The notes beneath the pieces were generated by a model. That model was not told where the DNA came from and did not search any database. It saw nothing but the letters and a program-made list of their open reading frames with translations. DNA of 64,000 bases from Adhaeribacter swui (GTDB lineage: Bacteria; Bacteroidota; Bacteroidia; Cytophagales; Hymenobacteraceae): positions 2,424,585-2,488,584 of the forward strand of contig NZ_CP055156.1 of NCBI RefSeq assembly GCF_014217805.1, in the 5' to 3' direction. The translations under genes were made by a program, and so were the position numbers. Positions 1 through 9,031 of the stretch are shown here, in pieces. The stretch's first letter is position 1; every line of letters starts with the position of its first letter.

Positions 1-2
1 AT

Positions 3-533
3 CAATACGCGTTTCTTACACCTTTGCGCTTACTGGTTACCAACCACCGCAGCCTGAACGACCGCAAAAAATACCCCAATATCTATTCGTATGGAGTTAC
101 CATAAAAGCATCAGCCCGCTTTGTAGTTCGCATTATCAGTAATTTCCGGTTAAAGCCCAACTGGGTAGAAGGCATGACTAGCGTACAATACGATACCACT
201 AAGGCCAACCGCATGGCCATGGCTTATAAATGCAATTTAAACCGCGGACAGATTGATATTCAAACGGTGCAGACTTTTATTGGCGAAGAACATATTGAGT
301 ACGTCGAAAAGATTTACAATTTCCGGGTGTTTCCGAATGCGCTTTTGTTTTATTACTTAACGGTAGTAGATGCGCAGCATACCTATCTTTCAATCAAATT
401 CCATTACAGCCGGGTGCTGAAAAAACGCTTTTTTTATTTTTACATGCGCCGCCGCATGAAGCTCTTCCTGGGCAAATCGCTTCTGAACCTCAAAAGCCTC
501 TGCGAAAAAATGTACGAAGAAAACCCGCATTAA
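3..533 (+). CDS. SRPBCC-like protein, 5' end outside the window
   Basis: The reading frame is open to the first base of the window, so the gene begins upstream; a TTG at 24 is only an internal codon. About 177 residues are visible. The alternating beta-strand pattern (for example VEKIYNFRVFPNALLFYYLTV) followed by a long C-terminal helix (LGKSLLNLKSLCEKMYEE) is what the SRPBCC/START-like ligand-binding fold looks like, and such domains end DUF2652-type proteins in Cytophagales. That is a fold-level inference; no catalytic residues can be named. The protein could also be the tail of a larger signalling protein. It stands alone, with 177 bp before the next gene. Confidence 0.6.
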   Translation, partial: QYAFLTPLRLLVTNHRSLNDRKKYPNIYSYGVTIKASARFVVRIISNFRLKPNWVEGMTSVQYDTTKANRMAMAYKCNLNRGQIDIQTVQTFIGEEHIEYVEKIYNFRVFPNALLFYYLTVVDAQHTYLSIKFHYSRVLKKRFFYFYMRRRMKLFLGKSLLNLKSLCEKMYEENPH

Positions 534-710
534 CCGATTATAGCCAATCACCGGAAGCAGCAATTTTTAAAAATTTTCATTTCTGTCGTATCTGAACTAC
601 CTTTTTTATTTCCTTAAAATATCTTCTTTTAACAAAGATCGGTACCTAGCTTTTTTTAATTTTAATAATCCCGTTAACTTCCGGTTATAATTTAAAAGCA
701 GCATACGGGC

Positions 711-3146
711 ATGAAATTACTATTGGCCTTGGTAAGTGTGGGCTTAAGCCTGGTACTAATTATTGCTTTAAACACCTCGTTTGGCATCGCGCCCCCAGTA
801 GGTAAATTCCTGAGTCCGTTTGTGGGATTCTGGCAAAATGCCGAAACCCGGGAGGCATCGTTAGTAGCGGAAATCCCGGTTTCGGGGGTACAAGCCGAGG
901 TGAAAGTTTTATACGATGAAAACCGGGTGCCGCATATTTTCGCTCAAAATAACCACGACGTATATTTTGCCCAAGGTTTTGTAACCGCCCAGGACCGGCT
1001 GTGGCAAATGGAATTCCAAACGCATGCGGCGGCCGGACGAGTTTCGGAGATTATTGGCACCAGCACCTTAGAGAGGGACCGTTTTCAAAGACGCATGGGC
1101 ATGGTGTACGGTGCCCAGCAATCGTTAAAAGCCATGCTCGCCGATCCGCGTTCCCGCGAAATGTTAGAAGCTTTTACTGCGGGCATTAATGCCTACATCG
1201 GACAGTTAAAACCAAAAGATTATCCTCTGGAATATAAATTACTGAACTACGCGCCCGAACCCTGGACACCTTTAAAATGCGCCTTACTCCTAAAACAAAT
1301 GGCCTACGATTTGGCTGGTCGCAGCGACGATTTACGGATGACCAACATTTTGTGGAAGTATGGACCCAGCGTTACCAAAAATTTATTTCCGGATTACCCT
1401 TTCCTGGAAGACCCCATTGTACCCTCGGGCACGCCGCTGGATTTTAAACCTTTGCCCATTCCGCCGGAACCCGCTTCTTTTATTGCCAGCCAAACTGATA
1501 AAAAAATAGAGAACGAACCTGATCCGGAACTGGGTAGTAACAACTGGGCCGTATCGGGCGCTAAATCGGCTACGGGTTACCCGCTCTTAGCCAACGACCC
1601 GCACCTGGAATTAAACTTACCTTCTATCTGGTACCAGATTCAATTAGTAACCCCCGACATGAACGTATACGGCGTTTCGTTACCGGGCGCACCTAACGTT
1701 ATTATTGGTTTTAACGAACGCGTGAGCTGGGGCGTAACCAACGTGGATGCCGATGTAATGGACTGGTACGAGCTAAAATTTAAAAATTCGGCGCAGCAAG
1801 AATACTGGCACGCCAACCAATGGAAACCCATCCGGAAAGTTACTGAAGAAATAAAAATCAAAGGCGCTCCTTCGGTTTTTGACACGGTTTCTTATACGCA
1901 CCACGGGCCCATCGTGTACGACCAAGCCGGGCAAATTTATAACAAACAATCGCCGGTAAAACATGCTATGCGCTGGATAGCGCACGAGCAATCGAACGAA
2001 ATGCTGGCTTTTTACCTGCTCAACCGCGCCAAAAATTACACCGATTACCGACAAGCGCTGACGTATTACACGGCGCCCGCGCAAAATTTTATTTACGCCG
2101 ATGTAGCCGATACCATTGCGATTTGGCCAAACGGTAAATTCCCGCTAAAATGGCCCGATCAAGGTAAATTTATTCTGGACGGCACCGATCCGGCCTACGA
2201 TTGGCAAGGTTGGATTCCCCAGGCGCACAACCCGCACGTGGTAAATCCGCCACGCGGCTTTGTCAGTTCGGCCAATCAGTTTTCCGCCGATCCCAAGCAA
2301 TACCCTTATTACCTCAATTGGCAGTTTTCGCCGGCGCAGCGGAGTATCCGCATTAACCAACGCCTGGCACAAATGCAAAAAGTTTCGGTAGACAGCATGC
2401 GCCAATTACAAAACGATAACCTGAACTTGCACGCCCAAACCATTTTACCAGCAATGCTGGCGGCCGTTCAGAAAGATAAATTAAGTAAAGCACAGCAGCC
2501 AATTTTTAAAATTTTAACTTCCTGGAATTATTTTAACAATGCCACCGAAATAGCCCCGAGCATTTTTCAGGAATGGTGGCCCATCTTGGACCAGGCCATC
2601 TGGGAAGATGAATTCGGTAATAGCCCTGATAGGCAACTCCGTTACCCCAGCCTGGATCGTACCATGCAACTTATTTTAAAAGAGCCGCAAGCCCGTTGGT
2701 TCGATAATATTAATACGCCGGAGAAAGAAACTTTAACGCAACTGGTTACCACTACTTTTCAGGCTACCGTAGATTCTTTACAACACCGTTATGGGCCGGT
2801 AAGCTCTAAATGGCAATGGGCGCAGGTAAAAAGTACCGATATTCTGCATTTAGCTAAGTTGCCCGGCTTTGGCCGGAATGATTTGGTAATTGGTGGTGGT
2901 GGTGGTATTGTAAATGCCACCGGTGCTCGTCGTGGTCCTTCGTGGCGCATGGTGGTAGCTCTGGGGCCGGATGTTCAAGGCTACGGCGTTTACCCCGGTG
3001 GCCAGTCGGGGAATCCGGGTAGTTATTACTACGATAATTTAATTGAAACCTGGCGGCAAGGGAAATTATTTAAATTACAATATTTGAAAAATGCGTCGGA
3101 GCCAGCGGCAAAGCAAATGGCGGTGCTGCAGTTGGTGCAGAAGTAG
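711..3146 (+). CDS. Penicillin acylase (amidase) family protein
   Basis: An 811-residue N-terminal-nucleophile hydrolase of the penicillin/acyl-homoserine-lactone acylase family. An N-terminal hydrophobic segment (about residues 3-22) marks export to the periplasm or membrane anchoring. The alpha-chain region carries the typical DENRVPHIFAQN and FVTAQDRLWQME motifs. The autoprocessing site is GSNNWAVSG: Ser276 would become the free N-terminal nucleophile of the beta chain after cleavage of the Gly-Ser bond. The C-terminal GGQSGNPGS motif is also family-typical. Length matches the family. The natural substrate is unknown; Bacteroidota members probably cleave amide or N-acyl compounds. Single gene; an AT-rich palindrome at 2501-2515 lies within the coding sequence. 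Confidence 0.93.
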   Translation: MKLLLALVSVGLSLVLIIALNTSFGIAPPVGKFLSPFVGFWQNAETREASLVAEIPVSGVQAEVKVLYDENRVPHIFAQNNHDVYFAQGFVTAQDRLWQMEFQTHAAAGRVSEIIGTSTLERDRFQRRMGMVYGAQQSLKAMLADPRSREMLEAFTAGINAYIGQLKPKDYPLEYKLLNYAPEPWTPLKCALLLKQMAYDLAGRSDDLRMTNILWKYGPSVTKNLFPDYPFLEDPIVPSGTPLDFKPLPIPPEPASFIASQTDKKIENEPDPELGSNNWAVSGAKSATGYPLLANDPHLELNLPSIWYQIQLVTPDMNVYGVSLPGAPNVIIGFNERVSWGVTNVDADVMDWYELKFKNSAQQEYWHANQWKPIRKVTEEIKIKGAPSVFDTVSYTHHGPIVYDQAGQIYNKQSPVKHAMRWIAHEQSNEMLAFYLLNRAKNYTDYRQALTYYTAPAQNFIYADVADTIAIWPNGKFPLKWPDQGKFILDGTDPAYDWQGWIPQAHNPHVVNPPRGFVSSANQFSADPKQYPYYLNWQFSPAQRSIRINQRLAQMQKVSVDSMRQLQNDNLNLHAQTILPAMLAAVQKDKLSKAQQPIFKILTSWNYFNNATEIAPSIFQEWWPILDQAIWEDEFGNSPDRQLRYPSLDRTMQLILKEPQARWFDNINTPEKETLTQLVTTTFQATVDSLQHRYGPVSSKWQWAQVKSTDILHLAKLPGFGRNDLVIGGGGGIVNATGARRGPSWRMVVALGPDVQGYGVYPGGQSGNPGSYYYDNLIETWRQGKLFKLQYLKNASEPAAKQMAVLQLVQK

Positions 3147-3892
3147 TATTTTGATTAGGTGCGATTTGCTATGGCCACTATGGCGCTGATTTACTTCCGT
3201 ACCTTTCGAATTAAGTTAGCTTAAAAGTTCTCGTTCGCATAGTTGGCTAAATAGCTTTGGTTGTTTAGTGAAGTTGTTTCATAGCTGAGGTCTTGTTCTT
3301 TTTGTCTTGACACAAAAAGAACCAAAAAAGTCAAGACGCTAAAAACTCGCTGAACGCTCAGACAGTTTAGCGTCAATTTCTGCACCTGGCTCAGGATACT
3401 TGTTGCATAGCAAACTGGCAAAATTTTAAATTTAAAAATTTAAAGTTTTGTCAAACATCGTTGCGCTGGCGCGAGCGTCCCGCTCGTGTCTAAAATGTAG
3501 TAGGCCTCTGGCTGGGCAAACAGAGATAAGCGTAAATTATAGGCCAAAACTTGAAATTATTACCGTACGGCCAATGGACAATCACGAGCGAAGCCGCTCT
3601 TCATAGATTGATATAAGTTAAGAACTTAAAACCAATTTGGAGAGGGTAGGGGGAGGATGAACCCCACGAAAATAATTTGATAAATGGCATCTGTAAAAAA
3701 AAACTCCTCGCCTTGGATAAGGAGGGGTTGGGGGTGGTTGACTTAACTGGAGAACCGATGAATTTTTAAATTTTCTTTATTCTGGCCAATCGGTAGCAAC
3801 CAAAGTTTTACCTGGCGGCAAACTAAAAGTAATAAGTGGAGCATCCTAAAGCCCGAAATACAAAGAAGCTAAAATAGAAAAACTAAGAAAAT
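3147..3892. repeat. Gene-free 746 bp with intergenic repeat hairpins
   Basis: No convincing gene. A perfect 11-bp stem (3295-3305 with 3312-3322, loop CTTGAC) is followed by GTCAAG at 3330-3335, able to pair with the loop, which is a repeat unit seen widely between Bacteroidota genes. Further on are a CGAGCG-TCC-CGCTCG hairpin near 3470-3485 and a G-rich stretch (GGAGGGGTTGGGGGTGG, near 3720) of the type often dispersed in these genomes. A 66-codon minus-strand frame crossing the first hairpin is composed of repeat sequence and is not annotated. Confidence 0.6.
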
Positions 3893-4225
3893 ATGCTGTT
3901 ACTTTTAATCCTGATTATTGCTTTTGCTTTACAGTTTTTTTTGCCCTGGTGGATTGTGGCACCGGTGAGTTTTGGGTTAGCTGCCTGGCTAGGCCGAAAA
4001 GGATGGTCTTCATTTGGGGCCGGATTTTTGGGGATTGGTTTAGGCTGGCTGGCGCTCAGTGCCTTTATTCATTTCCGGACCGAAGGTATTTTAACCAATA
4101 AAGTTATTCAGTTATTTGGCTTACCTAATCCGGTGCTTTTACTGCTGATTACAACTTTAATCGGTGGTTTAGTTGGCGGGCTTTCGGCTTGGGCGGGTTA
4201 TTGTTGCCGCCGGTTAATTTTTTAA
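3893..4225 (+). CDS. Small integral membrane protein, unknown function
   Basis: A 110-residue, very hydrophobic protein with about four transmembrane segments (roughly residues 1-17, 20-36, 40-60 and 77-101) joined by short loops containing RKGWSS and RTEGILTNK. I do not recognise the family. It lies 59 bp upstream of the S9 peptidase (using that gene's ATG at 4285) on the same strand, so the two may be co-transcribed. Hydrophobicity, ATG start and fit between neighbours favour a real gene. Confidence 0.65.
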   Translation: MLLLLILIIAFALQFFLPWWIVAPVSFGLAAWLGRKGWSSFGAGFLGIGLGWLALSAFIHFRTEGILTNKVIQLFGLPNPVLLLLITTLIGGLVGGLSAWAGYCCRRLIF

Positions 4226-4284
4226 AAAATTCAATTACAGCTACCCGGCTTTTCTTCGCATTTGCTATTTATTTAATTTTGTCC

Positions 4285-6666
4285 ATGCCTATTTCTTATT
4301 TGTCTTCTAGTGTTTCCACAATAAGTAAAGTCCAGTTTATTTTAAAAATATGGATTTTACTTTTGCCAGTTATAAGTTTTGCTCAAAATGCAAAATCTAC
4401 TTTAACCATCGAAAAAATAATGCAGGGTACGGGTTTTACCGGTACTTCGCCCAGCGAAATTTCGTGGTCCGAAGACAGCCGCTTAATTTACTTTAAATGG
4501 AATCCCGAAAAAGCCCGAACCGATTCGTTGTACCGGGTAACCGCTGCGGGCGAAAATATTAAAAAGCTAACCCGCCAGGAAGCCGAAGCTTTGCCCACGC
4601 AAGCGGGTGTTTACAACCGGGCTTACACCCTGAAAGTGTACGAGAAAAGAGGCGATATTTACTTGTATAACCGTAAAACCAACCAAAGTTGGCCGTTAAC
4701 CAAAACTCTGGAAGCGGAAACCAACCCGGTTTTTAGCGGCGATGAGCAGCAGATTATTTTTACGCAAAATTCTAATTTATTTGCCTTGCACCTGGGTAGC
4801 GGTCAGTTAACCCAGTTAACCAATTTTTTACCGGGAGCTAAAAAAGACCAAACTAAAAACGACCAGGAAAAGTGGTTGCAGCAACAACAGCTCGCTTTAT
4901 TCGACATCGTGAAAAAACGCCACTCCGAAGAGCAAGCCTCGAAGCTGGAAAATAAAAAATTTAAAAAAACGCAACCAAAAGAAATCTACACTGGCGAAAA
5001 AACAGTAGAGAATGCGGTACTCAGCCCCGATGGTAATTTTGTAACCTACCGGGTAGTAGCTCCATCAAACAATGCGAAGAAAACCATTGTACCTAATTAT
5101 GTTACTGCCTCTGGTTTTACCGAAGACATTCCTTCCCGCACCAAAGTGGGAGCCCCTTTAGCCGCTTCCGAAATGGGCTTGTACGATATTGCTCGAGACA
5201 CTACGTATCAGATTCTTTTTAAAGATATTAAAGGCATTACTGAACAACCCGAATTTTTAAAAGATAAAAAGAAAACCGCTGCTCCACGTCCGGTAGCTTT
5301 TTATGGTCCGTTTTGGTCGGATAATGGGAAAAACGCAGTGTTGGTGTTGCGGTCCCAGGATAACAAAGACCGCTGGCTGGTGCAGTTTAACCCAACTACC
5401 CGCGCCTTAAAAGTACTAGACCGCCAGCACGACGAAGCCTGGATTAACGGCCCGGGTATCGACTACGAAGCTGGTGATCTAGGCTGGCTCCAGGATAATG
5501 AAACGCTCTGGTTTCAATCGGAAGAAACGGGTTACTCGCACTTGTATACCATAAACACCCGCACCAATCAAAAGAAACAAATCACTAAAGGCAAATATGA
5601 AGTGTCCGGCGTACGGCTCTCCCGTGATAAAAACTTTTGGTATTTCCAGGCAAATAAAGTGCATCCGGGAGAACAGCATTTTTACCGTTTATCGGTGCGG
5701 GGCGGCGAGCCCCTGCAGCTTACTACCGGTGTGGGTGGGCACGAAGTAACGCTTTCGCCGGACGAAAAAAACTTGGCCATCCGCTACTCTACCACCAATA
5801 AACCCTGGGAATTATTTGTGATGCCCAACCGGGCTGGTGTTAAACCCCGGCAAGTAACTAATTCACTCACCCCTGAATTTAAAGCCTATGCCTGGCGCGA
5901 ACCGGAAGTAACCAGCTTTAAAGCCCGCGACGGTGCCGAAGTTTTTGCCCGCATTTACCGCCCCACCAATGCAGTTGCTAACGGACCGGCTGTAGTTTTT
6001 GTACATGGCGCCGGCTATTTGCAAAATGCGCATAAGTGGTGGAGCTATTATTACCGCGAATACATGTTTCATAATTTTCTGGTCGATCAGGGCTATACCG
6101 TTATGGACATTGATTACCGGGGTAGTGCGGGTTATGGCCGCGATGTGCGCACCGGCATTTACCAGTTTATGGGCGGCAAAGATCTCACCGACCAGGTTGA
6201 TGGAGCGGCTTATTTGGTGCAGAAGTATCAGGTAAATCCGAAGAAAATTGGCATTTACGGCGGCTCTTACGGCGGTTTTATTACCTTAATGGCTTTGTTT
6301 ACGCAACCCGATGTATTTGCTGCCGGAGCCGCATTACGTTCGGTTACCGACTGGGCGCATTATAACCACGAGTATACCGCCAACATTTTAAATGAACCTT
6401 TTACTGATTCCACGGCTTACGTGAAAAGTTCGCCTATTTACCATGCGGCTGGTTTAAAAGGAGCTTTGCTCATGTGCCACGGTTTGGTGGATACCAACGT
6501 ACATTTCCAAGATATTATCCGGTTAACGCAACGCTTGATTGAACTGAAAAAAGAAAATTGGGAGTTGGCCGTTTACCCCGTAGAAAACCACGCTTTTACC
6601 GAACCCAGTAGCTGGACCGACGAATACAAACGGATTTTTAAATTATTCGAAGCAAACCTGAAGTAA
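4285..6666 (+). CDS. S9 family serine peptidase (DPP IV / prolyl oligopeptidase type)
   Basis: Start chosen at the ATG at 4285: it gives a clean signal peptide (hydrophobic KIWILLLPVISFA, cleavage before QN) and avoids the overlap that a TTG at 4189 would cause. The N-terminal two-thirds hold WD/PD40-like propeller repeats (LSPDGNFVTYRV, TLSPDEKNLAIRY). The C-terminal alpha/beta-hydrolase domain carries the nucleophile motif GGSYGG (Ser codon at 6265), an acidic residue in HGLVDTNVH and the His in ENHAF, completing the catalytic triad. Predicted periplasmic dipeptidyl or oligopeptidase that takes part in peptide utilisation. About 793 residues, normal for the family. Confidence 0.93.
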   Translation: MPISYLSSSVSTISKVQFILKIWILLLPVISFAQNAKSTLTIEKIMQGTGFTGTSPSEISWSEDSRLIYFKWNPEKARTDSLYRVTAAGENIKKLTRQEAEALPTQAGVYNRAYTLKVYEKRGDIYLYNRKTNQSWPLTKTLEAETNPVFSGDEQQIIFTQNSNLFALHLGSGQLTQLTNFLPGAKKDQTKNDQEKWLQQQQLALFDIVKKRHSEEQASKLENKKFKKTQPKEIYTGEKTVENAVLSPDGNFVTYRVVAPSNNAKKTIVPNYVTASGFTEDIPSRTKVGAPLAASEMGLYDIARDTTYQILFKDIKGITEQPEFLKDKKKTAAPRPVAFYGPFWSDNGKNAVLVLRSQDNKDRWLVQFNPTTRALKVLDRQHDEAWINGPGIDYEAGDLGWLQDNETLWFQSEETGYSHLYTINTRTNQKKQITKGKYEVSGVRLSRDKNFWYFQANKVHPGEQHFYRLSVRGGEPLQLTTGVGGHEVTLSPDEKNLAIRYSTTNKPWELFVMPNRAGVKPRQVTNSLTPEFKAYAWREPEVTSFKARDGAEVFARIYRPTNAVANGPAVVFVHGAGYLQNAHKWWSYYYREYMFHNFLVDQGYTVMDIDYRGSAGYGRDVRTGIYQFMGGKDLTDQVDGAAYLVQKYQVNPKKIGIYGGSYGGFITLMALFTQPDVFAAGAALRSVTDWAHYNHEYTANILNEPFTDSTAYVKSSPIYHAAGLKGALLMCHGLVDTNVHFQDIIRLTQRLIELKKENWELAVYPVENHAFTEPSSWTDEYKRIFKLFEANLK

Positions 6667-6774
6667 GTGCGCTTTAACTTAAATGCTACTCTGCCAAAAA
6701 CTAAAAATTTAAAAATTACCTAAAGCTGATTGCGGTAATACGTATTCTGCTAATCAATCTAACTAAATCAACTC

Positions 6775-7230
6775 ATGTACGACGAATATAGCCGGGGTAA
6801 TTTTACTATTTCCACGGATCCAGGCAAACTTGATATCAATGTTATTCATCGGTATTTAACCGAAGAATCTTACTGGGCGCAGCAGATTTCGCGGGAACTC
6901 GTCGAAAAATCCATCCGGCATTCGTTCAACTTTGGGGTGTATCAGCAGCACGAGCAGGTTGGGTTTGCCCGGGTAGTAACAGATTATGCTACTTTCGCCT
7001 TACTCTGCGATGTGTTTATTCTGCCTGCTTACCGCGGCCAAGGTTTATCGAAATGGCTGGTAGAGGTTATTGTGGCGCACCCGGAACTGCAAGGCTTACG
7101 CCGGTTTTCGTTATACACCAAAGATGCCCACAGTTTATATGCGCCATTTGGGTTTAAACAGATTGCCGATCCCAGCCGGGCCATGGAGATTAAAAATTTA
7201 AATGTATATAGCAAACCGGCGCTACCGTAA
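6775..7230 (+). CDS. GNAT family N-acetyltransferase
   Basis: 151 residues with the acetyl-CoA-binding signature of the Gcn5-related fold: beta-strand 4 (ALLCDVFILPAYRG) and the pyrophosphate loop RGQGLSKWL (Q/RxxGxG/A pattern), then LYTKDAHSLYAPFGF near the end, typical of strand 6. Cytosolic. The acetyl acceptor cannot be deduced. It faces the minus-strand PAP2 gene tail to tail with a 15-bp gap. Confidence 0.9.
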   Translation: MYDEYSRGNFTISTDPGKLDINVIHRYLTEESYWAQQISRELVEKSIRHSFNFGVYQQHEQVGFARVVTDYATFALLCDVFILPAYRGQGLSKWLVEVIVAHPELQGLRRFSLYTKDAHSLYAPFGFKQIADPSRAMEIKNLNVYSKPALP

Positions 7231-7245
7231 TTCAAATTTTTTAAA

Positions 7246-8058
7246 TTATTGAATTGCGTAAGTTACGGCAAACCCATTGCCCGCTATCGGATTGTAAGTC
7301 GGCAGCACCGAGAAGCCGGAGTGGTTGCTTTTTTTATGCAGGTGCGGTACCAATATCCCAACAGTAGAACCAACGGCATACCCAATCAAATTGTCGCTTA
7401 AAAAATGCTTGCCCGCTCTTAGGCGCAAATAACCCACTGAGGCCGGTATAGCTGCAGCGGCTCCCCACACTACGGGGCGCCAGGGCGAGTCCGGGTAATA
7501 ATCATTAAAAACTTTAGCTGCAAAAAAAGTAGCACTGGCGGTAGCGGCGGTGTGGCCGGCAAAAAATGAGTTTTGCGCGTTTTTAGTAGTTTTTTTGTCG
7601 TTAGGTGTATTCTCTCCATAAACAAGCGGCCTTTTCCGGTACACCGAGCCTACGGTCATGGAGTAGATGGAACCGGTAATAGCTAAGGTTTCTCCGTAAA
7701 GAAATAATACTTGCGAGGTATTGCTCCGCATATTTTTATCGAGCAATAAAGTAAAAGGTACGGCAAACGAACCATAAAAAGGAATATTACTTAGCTTCCT
7801 GGCGTTCTCGTTGTAGTTTCCTGCCGAAAAACGGTCGAATTTATTTACGTTGTTTTTACTTAAGCCATTTACTTCGGTTTGGCTTAAGCCACTTTTATTG
7901 CTGATTAAATACAACCCCAAGCCACTAACGGCTACCCCGCCTAAGGTAATTGGGCCATCTACTTTAAACTTAGTTTTATAAGGCGATTCGGTTTGGGCAA
8001 AGCTGGTAAACGAAATTTGAAAAAATGCGAGTACTACTAGTAAAAATTGATTCTTCAT
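7246..8058 (-). CDS. PAP2-family phosphatase
   Basis: Start set at the internal ATG at 8058, which gives a good signal peptide (MKNQFLLVVLAFFQISFTSFA, cut before QT); the longer frame adds 15 residues that would bury it. The three phosphatase motifs are present: KRPLVYGEN (KxxxxxxRP-like region), FFAGHTA (the SGH motif) and RLRAGKHFLSDN (SRxxxxxHxxxD). Expected to hydrolyse a lipid phosphate or pyrophosphate at the periplasmic face, for instance undecaprenyl diphosphate or phosphatidic acid. Around 270 residues, as usual for Bacteroidota members. Confidence 0.9.
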   Translation of the reverse strand: MKNQFLLVVLAFFQISFTSFAQTESPYKTKFKVDGPITLGGVAVSGLGLYLISNKSGLSQTEVNGLSKNNVNKFDRFSAGNYNENARKLSNIPFYGSFAVPFTLLLDKNMRSNTSQVLFLYGETLAITGSIYSMTVGSVYRKRPLVYGENTPNDKKTTKNAQNSFFAGHTAATASATFFAAKVFNDYYPDSPWRPVVWGAAAAIPASVGYLRLRAGKHFLSDNLIGYAVGSTVGILVPHLHKKSNHSGFSVLPTYNPIAGNGFAVTYAIQ

Positions 8059-8212
8059 GCGATAATATCCTCCGGGCACAACTGGCTGAAAGTGCCATTC
8101 CAATCGCTAAACGCAATTTAATTTTATTTGGTTATGTATTCCGTTGCTTAAAACCCGATGATTTCTGTTTAAAACAATTAAACAGATAACAGGAAAAACA
8201 AATGCGGGTAAG

Positions 8213-8220
8213 TATCTTTG
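8213..8220 (+). promoter_or_regulatory. Putative Bacteroidota -7 promoter box
   Basis: TATCTTTG matches the TAnnTTTG consensus exactly and lies 18 bp before the start codon of the membrane protein at 8239, giving a very short leader. No clear TTG -33 box is at the expected spacing. Confidence 0.45.
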
Positions 8221-8238
8221 CCCCGGAAAACCACTTAA

Positions 8239-8922
8239 ATGAACCACACTGCATTAACTAAAGTAGAGATTTTTGTTTTATACCTGGTTTTTGGCCTGCT
8301 TGTATTTGGCATTGTGCTCTCCCGTACCGATCCTTACTGGTTTGAGTTTACTTATGCCGTAGAAGATGGCTTTATTGAATGGATGACCGTTTTACCCTTA
8401 CTGGCCGCTATGGTAGTAGCGCTAAAAAGATTTGGGCAGTTGTACCGGCATAAAAAATGGTTATTTGGCGCTACCTTATTGGGTATAGCCGCTTTTTCTT
8501 TTTTTGCTGCCGGCGAAGAATTAAGCTGGGGGCAACGCATCTTAAACCTGGAAAGCTCCGATTTTTTTAAAAAAAATAACGCCCAGCACGAAACTAACTT
8601 TCATAACTTAATTGTAGGCGGCCAGAGTGTAAACCTGCTGATTTTTTCCCGGCTGTTAATTTTGGTGGCGGCTATTTACTTGTTGGTTTTACCCGTTATT
8701 TACCGGCGTTCAGCGGTTGTATTTTCTTTTATTAATCAAGCTGGAGTGCCGGTAGCCCGCGGTTATCAAATTGTAGCTTTTCTGCTTGTTTTCGTGTTAA
8801 TATCTCTTTGCCCCTTAGGTAAACGGGCCGAACTGCTCGAATTTGGCGGGTGTTGCTTGTATTTTTTAATTGTACTGTATCCGGCAAATAAAACGATTTA
8901 CCGGGTATCTGCTAGCGATTAG
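8239..8922 (+). CDS. Polytopic membrane protein with GEELSWGQR motif
   Basis: 227 residues, about six transmembrane helices. The segment AAGEELSWGQRIL follows the third helix and resembles a motif (GEE-x-SWGQR) conserved in a family of uncharacterised bacterial membrane proteins; the charged residues at a membrane edge suggest a functional site, but I know of no demonstrated activity. Other conserved-looking residues are the charged stretch ERAEDGFIEW-like region near residue 40 (AVEDGFIEWMTVLP). Transcribed alone; metK follows 109 bp downstream on the same strand. Confidence 0.75.
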   Translation: MNHTALTKVEIFVLYLVFGLLVFGIVLSRTDPYWFEFTYAVEDGFIEWMTVLPLLAAMVVALKRFGQLYRHKKWLFGATLLGIAAFSFFAAGEELSWGQRILNLESSDFFKKNNAQHETNFHNLIVGGQSVNLLIFSRLLILVAAIYLLVLPVIYRRSAVVFSFINQAGVPVARGYQIVAFLLVFVLISLCPLGKRAELLEFGGCCLYFLIVLYPANKTIYRVSASD

Positions 8923-8963
8923 TAACTGAAGCAATTATATTTTCCATTCCATTAAAATTGTTT

Positions 8964-8971
8964 TAGCTTTG
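8964..8971 (+). promoter_or_regulatory. Putative -7 box of metK
   Basis: TAGCTTTG fits TAnnTTTG and lies about 60 bp before the metK ATG. No SAM-riboswitch fold was recognised in the short leader. The -33 element is not evident. Confidence 0.45.
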
Positions 8972-9031
8972 CAACGGTTTTGCCAAACGGTAACCCTTAT
9001 TTTAATACGATAAAATTAATCTGTAACAAGT

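Noticed and set aside
3221-3421. 66-codon minus-strand frame
   Set aside because: Crosses the GTTCTTTTTGT hairpin repeat; this repeat gives spurious frames of similar sequence in related genomes.
8923-9031. SAM riboswitch ahead of metK
   Set aside because: The leader is only 109 bp and lacks the helices of known SAM riboswitch classes; only a TAnnTTTG promoter box was seen.
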